Positions 1 through 9,864 of a stretch of DNA of 64,000 nt are shown here, piece by piece. The position numbers were made by a program, and so were the translations under genes. Within the stretch, counting starts at the first letter, position 1; every line of letters starts with the position of its first letter. The stretch spans positions 89,952 through 153,951 of the forward strand of contig CAAFXG010000389.1 in NCBI GenBank assembly GCA_900766925.1, read 5' to 3'. Source of the DNA: Lachnospiraceae bacterium. GTDB taxonomy: Bacteria; Bacillota; Clostridia; Lachnospirales; Lachnospiraceae. The notes below the pieces were generated by a model that ran no database searches, was not told the origin of the DNA, and saw only the letters and a program-made list of their open reading frames with translations.

Positions 1-1379
1 TGGATTTGAATGCCATAGATGATATCGGTATTGCTACTAATACTCAGGTTGAACCATTGCTTGCAATGGAGGATGATGTAATAGAGACCATCAATAAGTA
101 CTTTGGTAACAGTCAGGCTATGGAGGCTGCTGAACAGTACAGAAAAGAAATGGAAGAATCAGGACTTTCTGCTGCAGAGGAAGAGGCACTTAATGAGGAT
201 ATAGAGAATTCTCCTGTCGTGCTTCTTGTTAAGCAGATTATTGAGGGTGGTGTACGACAGAGAGCTTCAGATATACATATTGAGGCACTTGAGACAAGCG
301 TCAGGGTAAGATACCGTATAGACGGTGCGCTTAAGCAGGTAATGTCTCTTGATTACAGTCTGCTGGCAGGTATTTCAGCACGTATTAAGATTATAGGCGG
401 CATGGATATCGCCGAGAAGAGAAAACCGCAGGATGGTCGTATTACCATTATGGTTGACAGAAGGGAGTATGATGTCCGTGTATCGATTCTTCCTACCGTA
501 TATGGAGAGAAGACCGTTATGAGACTTACTTCCAAGGATGGTCTTACCAAGCCTAAGAGTGCCCTTGGATTTGGACCGGACGAGCTTAAGGTGTTTGATG
601 GAATTTTAAGTAATCCACATGGAATTATACTTGTAACGGGACCTACAGGTTCAGGTAAATCAACCACACTTTACACATCACTCAGTGAGCTTAATACAGA
701 GGATGTTAACATTATCACGGTTGAAGACCCTGTTGAGGCTAATATCAATGGTATTAATCAGGTACAGGTTAATGTAAAGGCGGATATGACATTTGCTGCA
801 GCGCTTCGTTCAATTCTCCGTCAGGATCCGGATATTATTATGATAGGAGAGATTCGAGACGGTGAGACGGCTCAGATTGCGGTACAGGCCGCTATCACAG
901 GTCACCTTGTTGTTTCGACACTCCATACCAACTCTGCAGCTTCTACTGTAACTCGTATTATTGATATGGGTATTGAGCCGTATGTTGCGGGTGATGCACT
1001 TGTTGGCGTTATTGCACAGCGACTTGTACGTAGATTATGTACATCATGTAAGGCTCCTAGACTGGCTGAAGAAGATGAGAAGAAGATTCTTGGTGTTAAG
1101 GATTTGGATGAGGATGTAATTGTATACGAACCGGTTGGATGTCCTCTCTGTGGCGATACAGGATATGCGGGACGAATCGGTGTATATGAGATGATGCCGG
1201 TATCCAAGGAGCTTCAGGCGGTTATTGCCAAAGGAGCAACGGCGGACGTAATTGAGAAGCAGGCTTTGTCGGAGGGAATGATAACACTTAAGATGGGAGC
1301 CGCCAAGCATGTTCTTAATGGAATAACATCACTTAGTGAAATGAAGAAGATTACATATGAGACCGGTGATGAATATTAA
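1..1379 (+). CDS. pilB: Type IV pilus assembly (extension) ATPase PilB, 5' truncated
   Basis: Cytoplasmic hexameric ATPase that powers pilin polymerisation. The reading frame is open to the left edge, so the N-terminus is missing; about 458 residues remain of a family usually near 560. Visible motifs: Walker A GPTGSGKSTT, Asp box (ITVEDPVE), Walker B-like DPDIIMIGEIRD, His box (STLHTNSAAST), and the zinc-binding tetracysteine CTSC...CPLC followed by GDTGYAGR. That cysteine cluster is typical of PilB/GspE and absent from PilT. A TTG at 6 exists but has no role as a start, because the frame continues upstream. pilT follows after 35 bases, so the two are probably co-transcribed. Family assignment is very secure. 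PilB against GspE is decided by the pilus-type neighbours. Confidence 0.95.
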   Translation, partial: DLNAIDDIGIATNTQVEPLLAMEDDVIETINKYFGNSQAMEAAEQYRKEMEESGLSAAEEEALNEDIENSPVVLLVKQIIEGGVRQRASDIHIEALETSVRVRYRIDGALKQVMSLDYSLLAGISARIKIIGGMDIAEKRKPQDGRITIMVDRREYDVRVSILPTVYGEKTVMRLTSKDGLTKPKSALGFGPDELKVFDGILSNPHGIILVTGPTGSGKSTTLYTSLSELNTEDVNIITVEDPVEANINGINQVQVNVKADMTFAAALRSILRQDPDIIMIGEIRDGETAQIAVQAAITGHLVVSTLHTNSAASTVTRIIDMGIEPYVAGDALVGVIAQRLVRRLCTSCKAPRLAEEDEKKILGVKDLDEDVIVYEPVGCPLCGDTGYAGRIGVYEMMPVSKELQAVIAKGATADVIEKQALSEGMITLKMGAAKHVLNGITSLSEMKKITYETGDEY

Positions 1380-1414
1380 AAGTCATACAGATAAGATATA
1401 AGGAGAGTATAGAT

Positions 1415-2467
1415 ATGTTAGATATGAAAGAAGTGCTCGCTTTTGCAGTTGAGCAGAATGCATCCGATGTACATATAGCCTGCGGTATTCCGCCTAAGCT
1501 TAGGATTCATGGTAAGCTTACAGAGATTGAACTTCCGCCTCTTACGCCTGCTGATGTTGCCGAGGTAATTGGTTCGACAATGCATGAGAGGCATAAGCAG
1601 ATACTTAAGGAAAGAGGAGAGGTCGATTTTTCATATGCATCGGCAGAGACCGGTCGTTTCCGTGTTAATGTGTTTATGGACAGAGGCAATATGGCTGCTG
1701 CATACAGAAAGGTTGATACTGTTATTCCAAGACCTGATATGCTTGGTATTCCTGAGGCTGTTGTTCAATTGTATAAGAAGAAGAGAGGTCTTGTTCTTGT
1801 AACGGGTCCTACAGGTTCCGGTAAATCGACAACCCTTGCATCAATTATTAATAAGGCCAACGAGAATTTGACGGATCATATCATCACGCTTGAGGATCCT
1901 ATTGAGTATGTGCACAAGCATAAGAAGTCGGTTGTAAATCAGCGAGAGGTTGGCATGGATACACTTTCGTATGCCAATGCCCTAAGAGCTGCTCTCCGTG
2001 AGGATCCTGATATTATTCTTGTAGGAGAGATGAGAGACTTAGAGACGATTTCAACAGCCATTACTGCTGCTGAGACCGGACACCTTGTATTTTCAACACT
2101 CCATACAATTGGTGCTGCATCTACGATAGACCGTATTATCGACGTGTTCCCGACTCATCAACAGCAGCAGACGAGAATACAGCTTGCAATGATTCTGGAG
2201 GGTGTTATTTCACAGGCACTTATTCCTACCGTGGATGGCAACGGACGAGTTGCAGCCTTCGAGGTAATGCTTGCCAGTCCTGCGATTAGAAGCTTGATTC
2301 GTGAATCTAAGAACCATCAGATTCAGTCAACAATTCAGACAAGCAGGGCGCAGGGAATGATTACGCTTGATGATTTTATTATTGATTTGTTTAAACAGGG
2401 ACGTATTTCAAGAGATATGGCACTAACCTATGCACAGGATCCTGTCAATATGAAAAAACAGATGTAA
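1415..2467 (+). CDS. pilT: Type IV pilus retraction ATPase PilT
   Basis: 350-residue retraction motor, a normal PilT length. It has Walker A GPTGSGKSTT, Asp box LEDPIEY, Walker B DPDIILVGEMRD, His box STLHT, and near residue 290 AIRSLIRE. The last is a near-exact match to the AIRNLIRE motif that distinguishes retraction ATPases. It lacks the PilB tetracysteine. An AAGGAGA ribosome binding site lies before ATG 1415. Its presence beside pilB implies dynamic pili (twitching or DNA uptake), which is inference from the family. The next gene starts about 150 bases later, after an AT-rich gap with no clear terminator. Confidence 0.96.
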   Translation: MLDMKEVLAFAVEQNASDVHIACGIPPKLRIHGKLTEIELPPLTPADVAEVIGSTMHERHKQILKERGEVDFSYASAETGRFRVNVFMDRGNMAAAYRKVDTVIPRPDMLGIPEAVVQLYKKKRGLVLVTGPTGSGKSTTLASIINKANENLTDHIITLEDPIEYVHKHKKSVVNQREVGMDTLSYANALRAALREDPDIILVGEMRDLETISTAITAAETGHLVFSTLHTIGAASTIDRIIDVFPTHQQQQTRIQLAMILEGVISQALIPTVDGNGRVAAFEVMLASPAIRSLIRESKNHQIQSTIQTSRAQGMITLDDFIIDLFKQGRISRDMALTYAQDPVNMKKQM

Positions 2468-2615
2468 TATACACAGACTTGTGCACAATTAACAAATTTT
2501 ACAAAAATTATATACATATATTGCAAAAAATTATGAACTAGTGTATTATCAATTAAGATACATATTGTTCAAATTTTGTTCAAATTTATTAAAATTTTGG
2601 GTCGGAGGAATTAGA

Positions 2616-3821
2616 ATGGCACAATATCATTACAGAGCCATGGACAAAAACGGTAAGAATAAGAAGGGTACCGTTGAGGCTGTGAGCGAAGAAAAGGCAA
2701 AAGAGAAACTTAAGGCCGAAGGCTATATGGTCCAGGAACTTAAGGAACAGGGTACCGGAGCTAAGAAGGTTGGTCGTAAGAAGGTTAAGGATAAGGATCT
2801 TGCAGTGTTCTGTAAGCAGTTTGGATCTGTTCTTAATGCCGGTGTTACTATTATTGCAGCGCTTGAGATGATGTCAGACCAGCTTGATAATAAGACATTA
2901 CAGACTGCACTTAGGGAGACACAGGCCTATGTACAGAAGGGTGGTACGTTGGCAGATGGATTAAAACTTAATCCCAAGGTATTCCCTCCAATCATGGTTA
3001 ACATGGTTGCAGCCGGCGAGATGTCCGGTAATCTTGAGATTTGTATGGAGAGACTTACAACACACTTCGAGAATGCTAATAAGCTTCAGTCGAAGGTTAA
3101 GGGCGCAATGACCTATCCTATTGTTATCCTGATAGTTGTTATCGCAGTTGTGTGTGTGCTTTTGGTAGGTGTTATTCCTGAGTTCGCTCAGATGTTTGAT
3201 GATTTGGGTTCGGAACTTCCTAAGGCAACACAGATGTTGGTTGATTTAAGTGGATTCTTACAGCATAAGTGGTATATAGTTGTCGCAATAGTAGCAATTG
3301 TTGTATTTGTGTTCAAATTCATCGGAAGTACAGATGCAGGCGAACTTCTGTATGCTAAGATTGGTATGAAGTTCCCATTATTTGGAACTCTTACGATTAA
3401 GAATGCAGCAGCTACATTCTCTCGTACAATGGCGACACTTATGGCATCGGGTATTCCTCTTATTGACTCAGTTGAACAGGTTGCCAAGATGATTAAGAAC
3501 AGGATTATCAGAGAAGACTTACTTGCAGCTAAAACACAGATTGCCAAGGGTGTTCCACTTTCTAAGCCACTTAGAGATATGGAATATATGCCACCAATGT
3601 TGTCACAGATGACTAAGATTGGTGAGGAGACAGGTAACATTGAGGATATGATGGACAAGGTTGCTGATTATTACGAGATGGAAGTTAATGATGCAACAGA
3701 TGCTCTTACTTCAATGCTTGAACCTATGATTATCGTACTTATGGCGGTTGTTGTCGGTGGTATAGTAATTGCCATCTATTCACCAATGCTCAGCATGTAC
3801 GATGCGGTTGATAATTATTAA
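2616..3821 (+). CDS. pilC: Type IV pilus inner-membrane platform protein PilC
   Basis: Polytopic platform protein that couples the PilB and PilT motors to the growing pilus. ATG 2616 is chosen because GGAGG at 2604-2608 precedes it; the frame is open further upstream but no ribosome binding site fits there. The result is 401 residues, the usual PilC length. Two T2SF domains are visible: the first around residues 70-190 (FCKQFGSVLNAGVTI) and the second around 270-390 (FSRTMATLMASGIPL). Each is followed by hydrophobic segments (IVILIVVIAVVCVLLVGVI, and a C-terminal IIVLMAVVVGGIVIAIY). Order and identity match pilB-pilT-pilC loci. Confidence 0.95.
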   Translation: MAQYHYRAMDKNGKNKKGTVEAVSEEKAKEKLKAEGYMVQELKEQGTGAKKVGRKKVKDKDLAVFCKQFGSVLNAGVTIIAALEMMSDQLDNKTLQTALRETQAYVQKGGTLADGLKLNPKVFPPIMVNMVAAGEMSGNLEICMERLTTHFENANKLQSKVKGAMTYPIVILIVVIAVVCVLLVGVIPEFAQMFDDLGSELPKATQMLVDLSGFLQHKWYIVVAIVAIVVFVFKFIGSTDAGELLYAKIGMKFPLFGTLTIKNAAATFSRTMATLMASGIPLIDSVEQVAKMIKNRIIREDLLAAKTQIAKGVPLSKPLRDMEYMPPMLSQMTKIGEETGNIEDMMDKVADYYEMEVNDATDALTSMLEPMIIVLMAVVVGGIVIAIYSPMLSMYDAVDNY

Positions 3822-3904
3822 TGGCAACCGCTGGAATGTTGGATATAACCGTTGGGCGAGGACGGCGGTTTATCATAAATAAAATATATAAAGGAGAGTA
3901 AATT

Positions 3905-4468
3905 ATGAAGAAAACAAACAACAAAGGTTTCTCACTTGTAGAGCTTATCATCGTTATCGCTATTATGGCTATTCTTGCAGGTGCTATTGCACCAGCTCTT
4001 ATCAGATACATTGATAAGTCTAGAAAGTCTAACGATGTTTCTGCATGTAAGACAATTAAGACAGCTGTTGAGACAGCAATGGGTAATGAGAAGACATATG
4101 AGCTTCTTACAGCAGGCGCTGTAACAAACAACACAACAAACTGGGTTGTAATTACACCTGGCGCAACAAGCAAGGCTGGTGTAGATATTAAAGTTTCATC
4201 AGGTGGAAATATTACAACAGATGCAACAAACTATGAGGCAAAGGCTGAGGAAGAAATTTTCAACAACATTGGAGAGTCTGTTCCAAAGCTTAAGTATAAG
4301 AAAGCTGCTGATTCTACAATCGGTCTTCCACAGGCATTCTATGTAACAACTACAGCTGGTGGTACAGTTAAGGTTTACATTGGTAAGAATGCTCTTACTC
4401 AGGCTGACTTTGCTGATGATACAAAGGCATACCTTATCAGCCCAGATGTATGTGACTACTATCAGTAA
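3905..4468 (+). CDS. pilA: Major type IV pilin (prepilin PilA-like)
   Basis: 187-residue class-III prepilin. A short basic leader ends in G8, followed by FSLVELIIVIAIMAILAGAI; the Glu at mature position 5 and the hydrophobic helix are canonical. Cleavage by the prepilin peptidase at G8/F9 is predicted. The globular part is rich in Thr, Ala and Asn, with cysteines near residue 45 and close to the C-terminus that could pair. An AAAGGAGAG ribosome binding site lies before the ATG. The strong ribosome binding site, short length and a following hairpin suggest it is the abundant subunit, but that is inference: three other prepilins lie downstream. Confidence 0.92.
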   Translation: MKKTNNKGFSLVELIIVIAIMAILAGAIAPALIRYIDKSRKSNDVSACKTIKTAVETAMGNEKTYELLTAGAVTNNTTNWVVITPGATSKAGVDIKVSSGGNITTDATNYEAKAEEEIFNNIGESVPKLKYKKAADSTIGLPQAFYVTTTAGGTVKVYIGKNALTQADFADDTKAYLISPDVCDYYQ

Positions 4469-4484
4469 GATTTAATTTGATATT

Positions 4485-4529
4485 ATACAGTTAATTCCAC
4501 TTGATTCGCCAAGTGGAATTTAACTGTAT
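4485..4529 (+). terminator. Long hairpin after the major pilin gene
   Basis: A stem formed by ATACAGTTAATTCCACTTG and its near-perfect complement ending at 4529 encloses a short loop. The 3' side runs into ATATATTTATG, not a clean U-tract. It may partly terminate or stabilise the pilin mRNA so that pilin is made in excess over downstream genes. Confidence 0.7.
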
Positions 4530-4564
4530 ATATTTATGATGAGATTATTGGGAAGGGTGGCATC

Positions 4565-5323
4565 ATGGTTGATATTGTTTTGGGGATATTGTTTTTCCTG
4601 TATGGAATTGTAATAGGAAGTTTTTTGAATGTTCTTATATTAAGAATACCCATCAAGGAGAGTGTCACATTAAAAAGATCTCATTGTATGTCATGTGGAC
4701 ATGTTTTATCGTGGTATGAACTGTTCCCACTGTTTAGTTATTTATTTTTAGGTGGAAAATGCAGGCATTGTAAAGCACACATATCGGTACAGTATCCGAT
4801 TGTTGAAGCAATAAACGGGGTTTTGTACATAATCCTTTTCCTCGTACATGGATTAACGATAGAGACGTTTCTTTACTGCCTGACTGTTTCTGCCTTGCTT
4901 GCGCTAAGTGTTATTGACATGCGCACTCAGGAGATCCCGGTAGGGTTCAACGTATTTATATTATTTATAGGACTGATTCGACTCCTTACCGATTTGGGGA
5001 ATTGGAGTAATTATGTAATTGGTTTGTTTGCGGTCAGCGGTTTTTTATTCGTACTGTTCCTGATAACCAAGGGCAGAGGTATAGGATTCGGCGACATAAA
5101 ACTTATGGCAGCAACCGGCTTACTCTTAGGCTGGCAACTTAATATTATAGCATTTTTGATTGGATGTATTCTTGGCTCGATTATACATCTTACATTGATG
5201 GCTGTGAAGAAGGCAGGACATGTACTGTCCTTTGGTCCGTACTTGTCTATGGGCGTATTTATAGCAATGATATATGGTGAGCAGCTTGTGAGCTGGTACC
5301 TGAGTATGTGGGCTACCTTTTAG
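4565..5323 (+). CDS. pilD: Prepilin peptidase / N-methyltransferase PilD
   Basis: 252-residue polytopic aspartic protease of the A24 family that cleaves prepilin leaders and methylates the new N-terminus. The N-terminal domain has the paired cysteine motifs CMSC and CRHC, which mark the bifunctional methyltransferase-peptidase form. The catalytic aspartates sit in IDMRTQEIP and in the family signature GFGDIKLMA. Multiple hydrophobic segments cover most of the chain. It should act on the pilins at 3905, 8133, 12888 and 13509, and perhaps on the protein at 9865. Confidence 0.95.
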   Translation: MVDIVLGILFFLYGIVIGSFLNVLILRIPIKESVTLKRSHCMSCGHVLSWYELFPLFSYLFLGGKCRHCKAHISVQYPIVEAINGVLYIILFLVHGLTIETFLYCLTVSALLALSVIDMRTQEIPVGFNVFILFIGLIRLLTDLGNWSNYVIGLFAVSGFLFVLFLITKGRGIGFGDIKLMAATGLLLGWQLNIIAFLIGCILGSIIHLTLMAVKKAGHVLSFGPYLSMGVFIAMIYGEQLVSWYLSMWATF

Positions 5324-5374
5324 TCCTTAATATATTTTTAAAAAATCACTGATTAGCGAGGGAGGCTATAGCGA

Positions 5375-7021
5375 ATGGCAAAGAGCAATAAGGTGTTATC
5401 TATTGATATCACAAATGAAAGTATTACTATTATTGAACTTACTGCTTCAGCAAAGAAGCAGACTAACGTACATAACGTTATAATTTTTGAGACTCCGGAG
5501 GATTCCTTCGAGGACGGAAATATCAAGGAACCGGAGAAAATAGCTAATGCTATTAGAGAACAATTAGTGTCTAGAGGAATAAGCAACAAGAACGCAGTCT
5601 TTGTTCTTTCTTCAACCAAGATTGTTAACAGAGAGGTTGTTATTCCTTTTGTAAAGGAGAGTAAAATCAGAGGAATCATTAATGCAAATTCACAAGAATA
5701 TTTCCCTGTAAATATAGAGGATTATGTGGTTTCTCATTCTGTACTTGAGACTATTGTTGATGAGGAGAACAACAAGCAGCTTCGTGTGCTTGCTGTTGCA
5801 GCACCACAGCAGATGGTAAGAGCATATTATGACCTTGCTATTCTTGCAGGTCTCAATGTGGTTGGCCTTGATTATATTGGTAATGCGATGTTACAGTTAA
5901 TCAAGACACAGACAACACAGAATACAACAACCATGGTAATTCAGTTGGGAAGTGAGTCTACTGTACTTAACATTGTACAGGGTGACAATCTTCTTCTTCA
6001 GAGAACAGTACCATATGGTACAAACTCTGTTGTTAATGTTGTAATGGATGAGAAGGGTGTTGATGCCACAACAGCAATGACACTGCTTCAGAATGACAGA
6101 TTGATTACCGTTGATTTCGATGACAACGAGATTACCGGAGCATTCAGATATCTCATTAATAATATTGGACGTGTAATGGATTATTATGCTTCAAAGAATC
6201 CGGACAAGCCTATTGAAGATGTATACTTAACAGGCGACGGAGCACTTATCAGAGGTATTGATGGTCTCTTTAAGATTCAGCTTAATGTTACAACAAGAAT
6301 TATGGATAATCTTTACAATATTAAGTTTAATGAATCTATTGACCTTAAGGTATACAATCCTGTATATCTTGTGACTCCAATTGGCGCTGCTTTTGCACCA
6401 ATGGGATTCGAACTTAGTGATGGTTCAGCAAAGGCAAGTAGCGGTGGCTCTGGAATTGCACCTTATGTTGCTATTGTAGTAGTAGCTGCAATTGCAGCGG
6501 CAGCACTTGCATTTATTTCTATTAAGCAGAAGAATGAGGCGGCGGATAAGAAGGCACAGCTTGAGGCAGATATAGCCAGAATCAGTGATATTGAAAATAT
6601 AATCAATGATTGGCAGAATGCACAGGTTGTATATTCTGATGCATATGCGATGTATACTTCAACATATTCTCTTAATGAGAACGTTAAGACATTTATTGAT
6701 CAGCTTGAGGAGAAAATTCCTCAGGAGGTTATTATTACCGGATTTACTTCTGGTGAGCAGGGTGTGACAATCCCTTGTCAGGCAGCTAATTATGATGCTA
6801 TTGCTGATTTCATTATACAGCTTAAGTCAATCGAGTGTATTGATGATGCATATGTTGCTTCTATTTCAAAGGTAGAAAATGAAGATGGTTCTAATGTGTT
6901 TACATTCTCTGTTACAGCTATTTATGTTCAGCAACCTATGGAGATTGAGGGTATTGAGTCAATTGAAGGTAATGAATCAACAGGTGCTGCAGAAGAGACA
7001 ACAGAAGAAGTTGCTGAGTAA
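5375..7021 (+). CDS. pilM: PilM-PilN fusion protein of the pilus alignment complex
   Basis: 548 residues. Residues 1 to about 350 form an actin-like PilM domain (VLSIDITNESITIIEL phosphate-1-like start, VYLTGDGALIRGI adenosine-like motif near the end). A Ser/Gly linker leads to one transmembrane helix at about 362-384 (PYVAIVVVAAIAAAALAFIS). A coiled coil and a small alpha/beta domain follow, arranged as in PilN/GspL. PilM (cytoplasmic) and PilN (bitopic) are separate proteins in well-studied systems, where PilM binds the PilN N-terminus; here they are one chain. An acidic Glu/Thr-rich tail ends it. pilO follows after 22 bases. Confidence 0.85.
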   Translation: MAKSNKVLSIDITNESITIIELTASAKKQTNVHNVIIFETPEDSFEDGNIKEPEKIANAIREQLVSRGISNKNAVFVLSSTKIVNREVVIPFVKESKIRGIINANSQEYFPVNIEDYVVSHSVLETIVDEENNKQLRVLAVAAPQQMVRAYYDLAILAGLNVVGLDYIGNAMLQLIKTQTTQNTTTMVIQLGSESTVLNIVQGDNLLLQRTVPYGTNSVVNVVMDEKGVDATTAMTLLQNDRLITVDFDDNEITGAFRYLINNIGRVMDYYASKNPDKPIEDVYLTGDGALIRGIDGLFKIQLNVTTRIMDNLYNIKFNESIDLKVYNPVYLVTPIGAAFAPMGFELSDGSAKASSGGSGIAPYVAIVVVAAIAAAALAFISIKQKNEAADKKAQLEADIARISDIENIINDWQNAQVVYSDAYAMYTSTYSLNENVKTFIDQLEEKIPQEVIITGFTSGEQGVTIPCQAANYDAIADFIIQLKSIECIDDAYVASISKVENEDGSNVFTFSVTAIYVQQPMEIEGIESIEGNESTGAAEETTEEVAE

Positions 7022-7043
7022 TTAGTAAAGGAGGGTAATAAAT

Positions 7044-8117
7044 ATGTCAAAGAACAATATTAAGATAATACTATTTTTATTAGCTGTACTTATTGTAGGT
7101 GCAACGTATATGTATGTATATAAACCTAATATGGATGATAAGGCAGCCATAGAGTCAGAGATTTCTACTCTTGAAACAAGATTAGCAGATTTGCAGGCTA
7201 AGGAAGCACATAGAGATGAGTATATTGCTCAGACAGAGGATTACAAGCAGGCTTTTGCTGAGATCGTAAAGTATTTCCCTGCAACTCTTGATCAGGAAAT
7301 ATCAGTTATGTTTATTAAGGGAATTGAAGAAGTTCATGATGGTGAATTCCTTATTGGTTCTACAGGCCTTGGAAGAACAGAATCATTCTATACATTAGGA
7401 AGTGGCGAGACGGTTTATGATTGTCAAAAGGCTGCTTTCCCAATTACATATTCGGGCTCATACGATGGAGTTCAGCAGTTTATGGATTATATTATGAGTT
7501 ACAAGTATAGAATGAATATTTCGTCTGTAAACATCTCTTATGATGCTGCAACAGATACTTGTTCAGGAAGTATTACAATGAATGCATTCTGTGTAAATGG
7601 TGATGACAGAGAAGCTGACAAGGTTAACGTAGATGTACCGGAAGGTGTCTCAAATCTTTTCATTGGAGGCAATGCAGCTCCGACATCTCAGTCATATTCA
7701 TATGATGCAGACAACGGTGCCTCAATTGTTGATGATAATGATGTAAAAGTAATTCTTAATAATGCAAATAACGATACAGCAGATGGAATTATAGTGACAG
7801 CAGGCACAGGTTCTACAGAGATATCAAACAAGGATAATGCGGTTATTGATGTTAATGTAAATATTTATGCACAGGATGGAAAAAACTATATTGACTATAG
7901 TATAGGTGATAATAAGGGCACAATTGAGGCTCTTGATTCAGATGTAAAGATTTATGTTGAGTCGTCAGAGAGGGTTGACGCAGATGATTCCAATGGCGTG
8001 AAACTTAATGTCTCTAACTCTACTGATTTAGTTGTATTTGTTAAGGTTAATGGTGATGATTCTGCATCTCCAAGGTTTAATATTGGTTCTAAGGAAGGTA
8101 AAGTTAAGGTGTATTAA
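7044..8117 (+). CDS. pilO: PilO-like pilus alignment protein with C-terminal extension
   Basis: 357-residue bitopic protein: a short Lys-rich cytoplasmic start, a transmembrane helix at about 7-25 (ILFLLAVLIVGATYMYVY), a coiled coil (SEISTLETRLADLQAKEA), then a ferredoxin-like PilO domain to about residue 190. The remaining 160 residues are an Asp/Asn/Ser-rich beta-type extension not found in standard PilO proteins (about 200 residues). The position after PilM-N and the domain order support PilO; sequence similarity of this family is always weak. A GGAGGG ribosome binding site precedes the ATG. Confidence 0.8.
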   Translation: MSKNNIKIILFLLAVLIVGATYMYVYKPNMDDKAAIESEISTLETRLADLQAKEAHRDEYIAQTEDYKQAFAEIVKYFPATLDQEISVMFIKGIEEVHDGEFLIGSTGLGRTESFYTLGSGETVYDCQKAAFPITYSGSYDGVQQFMDYIMSYKYRMNISSVNISYDAATDTCSGSITMNAFCVNGDDREADKVNVDVPEGVSNLFIGGNAAPTSQSYSYDADNGASIVDDNDVKVILNNANNDTADGIIVTAGTGSTEISNKDNAVIDVNVNIYAQDGKNYIDYSIGDNKGTIEALDSDVKIYVESSERVDADDSNGVKLNVSNSTDLVVFVKVNGDDSASPRFNIGSKEGKVKVY

Positions 8118-8132
8118 GAGAGGATGGAATTT

Positions 8133-9860
8133 ATGGCAAAGAAGAATAATAAAGGTTTCAGTTTAGTTGAAATCGTAATCGCCATAGCCATATTGACAGT
8201 ACTTTTAACTCCGGTTGTTAAGCAACTTGCGCAGACTATGTCTGTGCATAGAATTGCCAAAGAACAGCAATATGTCACAGAAAATGCTGAGTACATCCTT
8301 TCATACTTCCAAAGAAATGATTTGGAAACGTTAAAAGATACCTCGGCATCCAATGAGATGCATTGCACAGCTGAACCTACATCGGTTACACAGACATGTG
8401 ATTTGTATACCAGTTCAAGTTTGACTACACCAATTGCAACAGTTACTTATAATATGAACGTATATACACTTGCTGATAAGTATTTGGGAAGCAGTAATAC
8501 TGGATATATAAGAAGTGTAATTATGGACGATCTTAGTAATAAGATTTCTGCAGAAAATGTAGGTGGTAAAAGCTATAGAATTAATTATGATTTTAGTGAC
8601 AGCAGTGCACCTGCAGATTATCAGGCTAAAGGATTTACACTTACTAATGAAGGCAGTCTGGTAATGTATGAGAGTGTAACAAATGCATCCGGTGATGAAT
8701 TATACAAATATGTTAAAGGTATTGTTTGTAAAGAAATAGGTGATTATGCAGATTATTTTGTTGAAGACCCTAATACGGTTAATTTAGGAAATATGCATGA
8801 TTTGAATGCTGACCAGGTTGCTTTGATTACAGGTCAGACAACAAATTATGACAGACAGGCCGAAATAGACTTGTACGCAAAGGCAATGGATGAACTTAAG
8901 AAACTAGATCCTGCCAAGTGGGAGATTCAGATGTTTGGTGCCAGTGGTGGTATTTTATCACAGGCAGCCTATCTGAACAGCATGAAGAAGCTTACCAAAA
9001 TATATGTTGATTACGTAGAAATTGAAAATGGGGTAACTTTAGCGGATAAAGACAAGTATTACTTGGTAAAGGCTGATGTATATTATCAGAACAGTTTTGC
9101 GTTAGAGGATGGTACAGCTCATGTAAACAAGATGACATATAATGTATTCTCACAGAAATTCTACACAAAGAACTGTCCGGAAATTTATTATGAATATCAA
9201 CCGTTTGCTGTTGAGGTTAATAACACAACAAAGAGTGTTACTTACGCAGCAAAGGAATATTTGCTTATTGATAATTATGTAGATGGAGCAAAAATGTATT
9301 TGTATAAGCCTAGATTTGATCAGGCAACAATTACAGCTAATGGTATTGTTCCGTCATATGACGATACAAGTACAGCTAATTTGTATGTTCCGTCAAATAG
9401 TATGTATAAGATTTATAATAATAATCCGAGTAACTCAAGTGAAAAGAAGGTGCAGATTTATTTTGCTAATACAAACGGTGGTTCGGCTTCGGGAAACTGG
9501 ATATCTGATACAAGTGTAAAACCAATAGATATCTACACTAATTTAACATTAGCGGGTATTAATGATACATCAGATGGGCAGATATTATGTAACAATGTAA
9601 GTGCATTTTCTGCATTTAATTATGTTATATCTGATAAAACAGTGATTAATACGTCTGGTAAGACTCAGGCTGAAATTGATAGTGAAATAGCAGCAGAGAT
9701 TGCTAAGAGAGCAACTTATTCACATGATGGTGATAATCATATTTATGAGCTCGCTAAGGATTCGTCTACGGAGAGCAGGTTATTTACAGTAACTGTTATA
9801 TTAGAACCTAAGGATGGCAGTGGAAATTCTGTTGTTCTTACTGGAGCAAAGGGGGAATAA
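8133..9860 (+). CDS. Large minor prepilin
   Basis: A 575-residue protein from ATG 8133, chosen because AGAGAGG at 8117-8123 is 9 bases away; an in-frame ATG at 8124 would touch the ribosome binding site. The N-terminus KKNNKGFSLVEIVIAIAI is a typical prepilin leader, cleavage site and helix with Glu at mature position 5. The body is unusually large for a minor pilin, Tyr/Asn/Ser/Thr-rich, and not recognised as a named domain. Its place beside two smaller prepilins suggests a tip or priming subunit. It may be adhesive, but that is inference. Confidence 0.82.
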   Translation: MAKKNNKGFSLVEIVIAIAILTVLLTPVVKQLAQTMSVHRIAKEQQYVTENAEYILSYFQRNDLETLKDTSASNEMHCTAEPTSVTQTCDLYTSSSLTTPIATVTYNMNVYTLADKYLGSSNTGYIRSVIMDDLSNKISAENVGGKSYRINYDFSDSSAPADYQAKGFTLTNEGSLVMYESVTNASGDELYKYVKGIVCKEIGDYADYFVEDPNTVNLGNMHDLNADQVALITGQTTNYDRQAEIDLYAKAMDELKKLDPAKWEIQMFGASGGILSQAAYLNSMKKLTKIYVDYVEIENGVTLADKDKYYLVKADVYYQNSFALEDGTAHVNKMTYNVFSQKFYTKNCPEIYYEYQPFAVEVNNTTKSVTYAAKEYLLIDNYVDGAKMYLYKPRFDQATITANGIVPSYDDTSTANLYVPSNSMYKIYNNNPSNSSEKKVQIYFANTNGGSASGNWISDTSVKPIDIYTNLTLAGINDTSDGQILCNNVSAFSAFNYVISDKTVINTSGKTQAEIDSEIAAEIAKRATYSHDGDNHIYELAKDSSTESRLFTVTVILEPKDGSGNSVVLTGAKGE

Positions 9861-9864
9861 TTCG

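Noticed and set aside
3822..3904. Possible c-di-GMP riboswitch before the major pilin gene
   Set aside because: c-di-GMP riboswitches control pili in some clostridia, but I cannot find the conserved core; only a weak AACCGC/GCGGTT pairing is seen.
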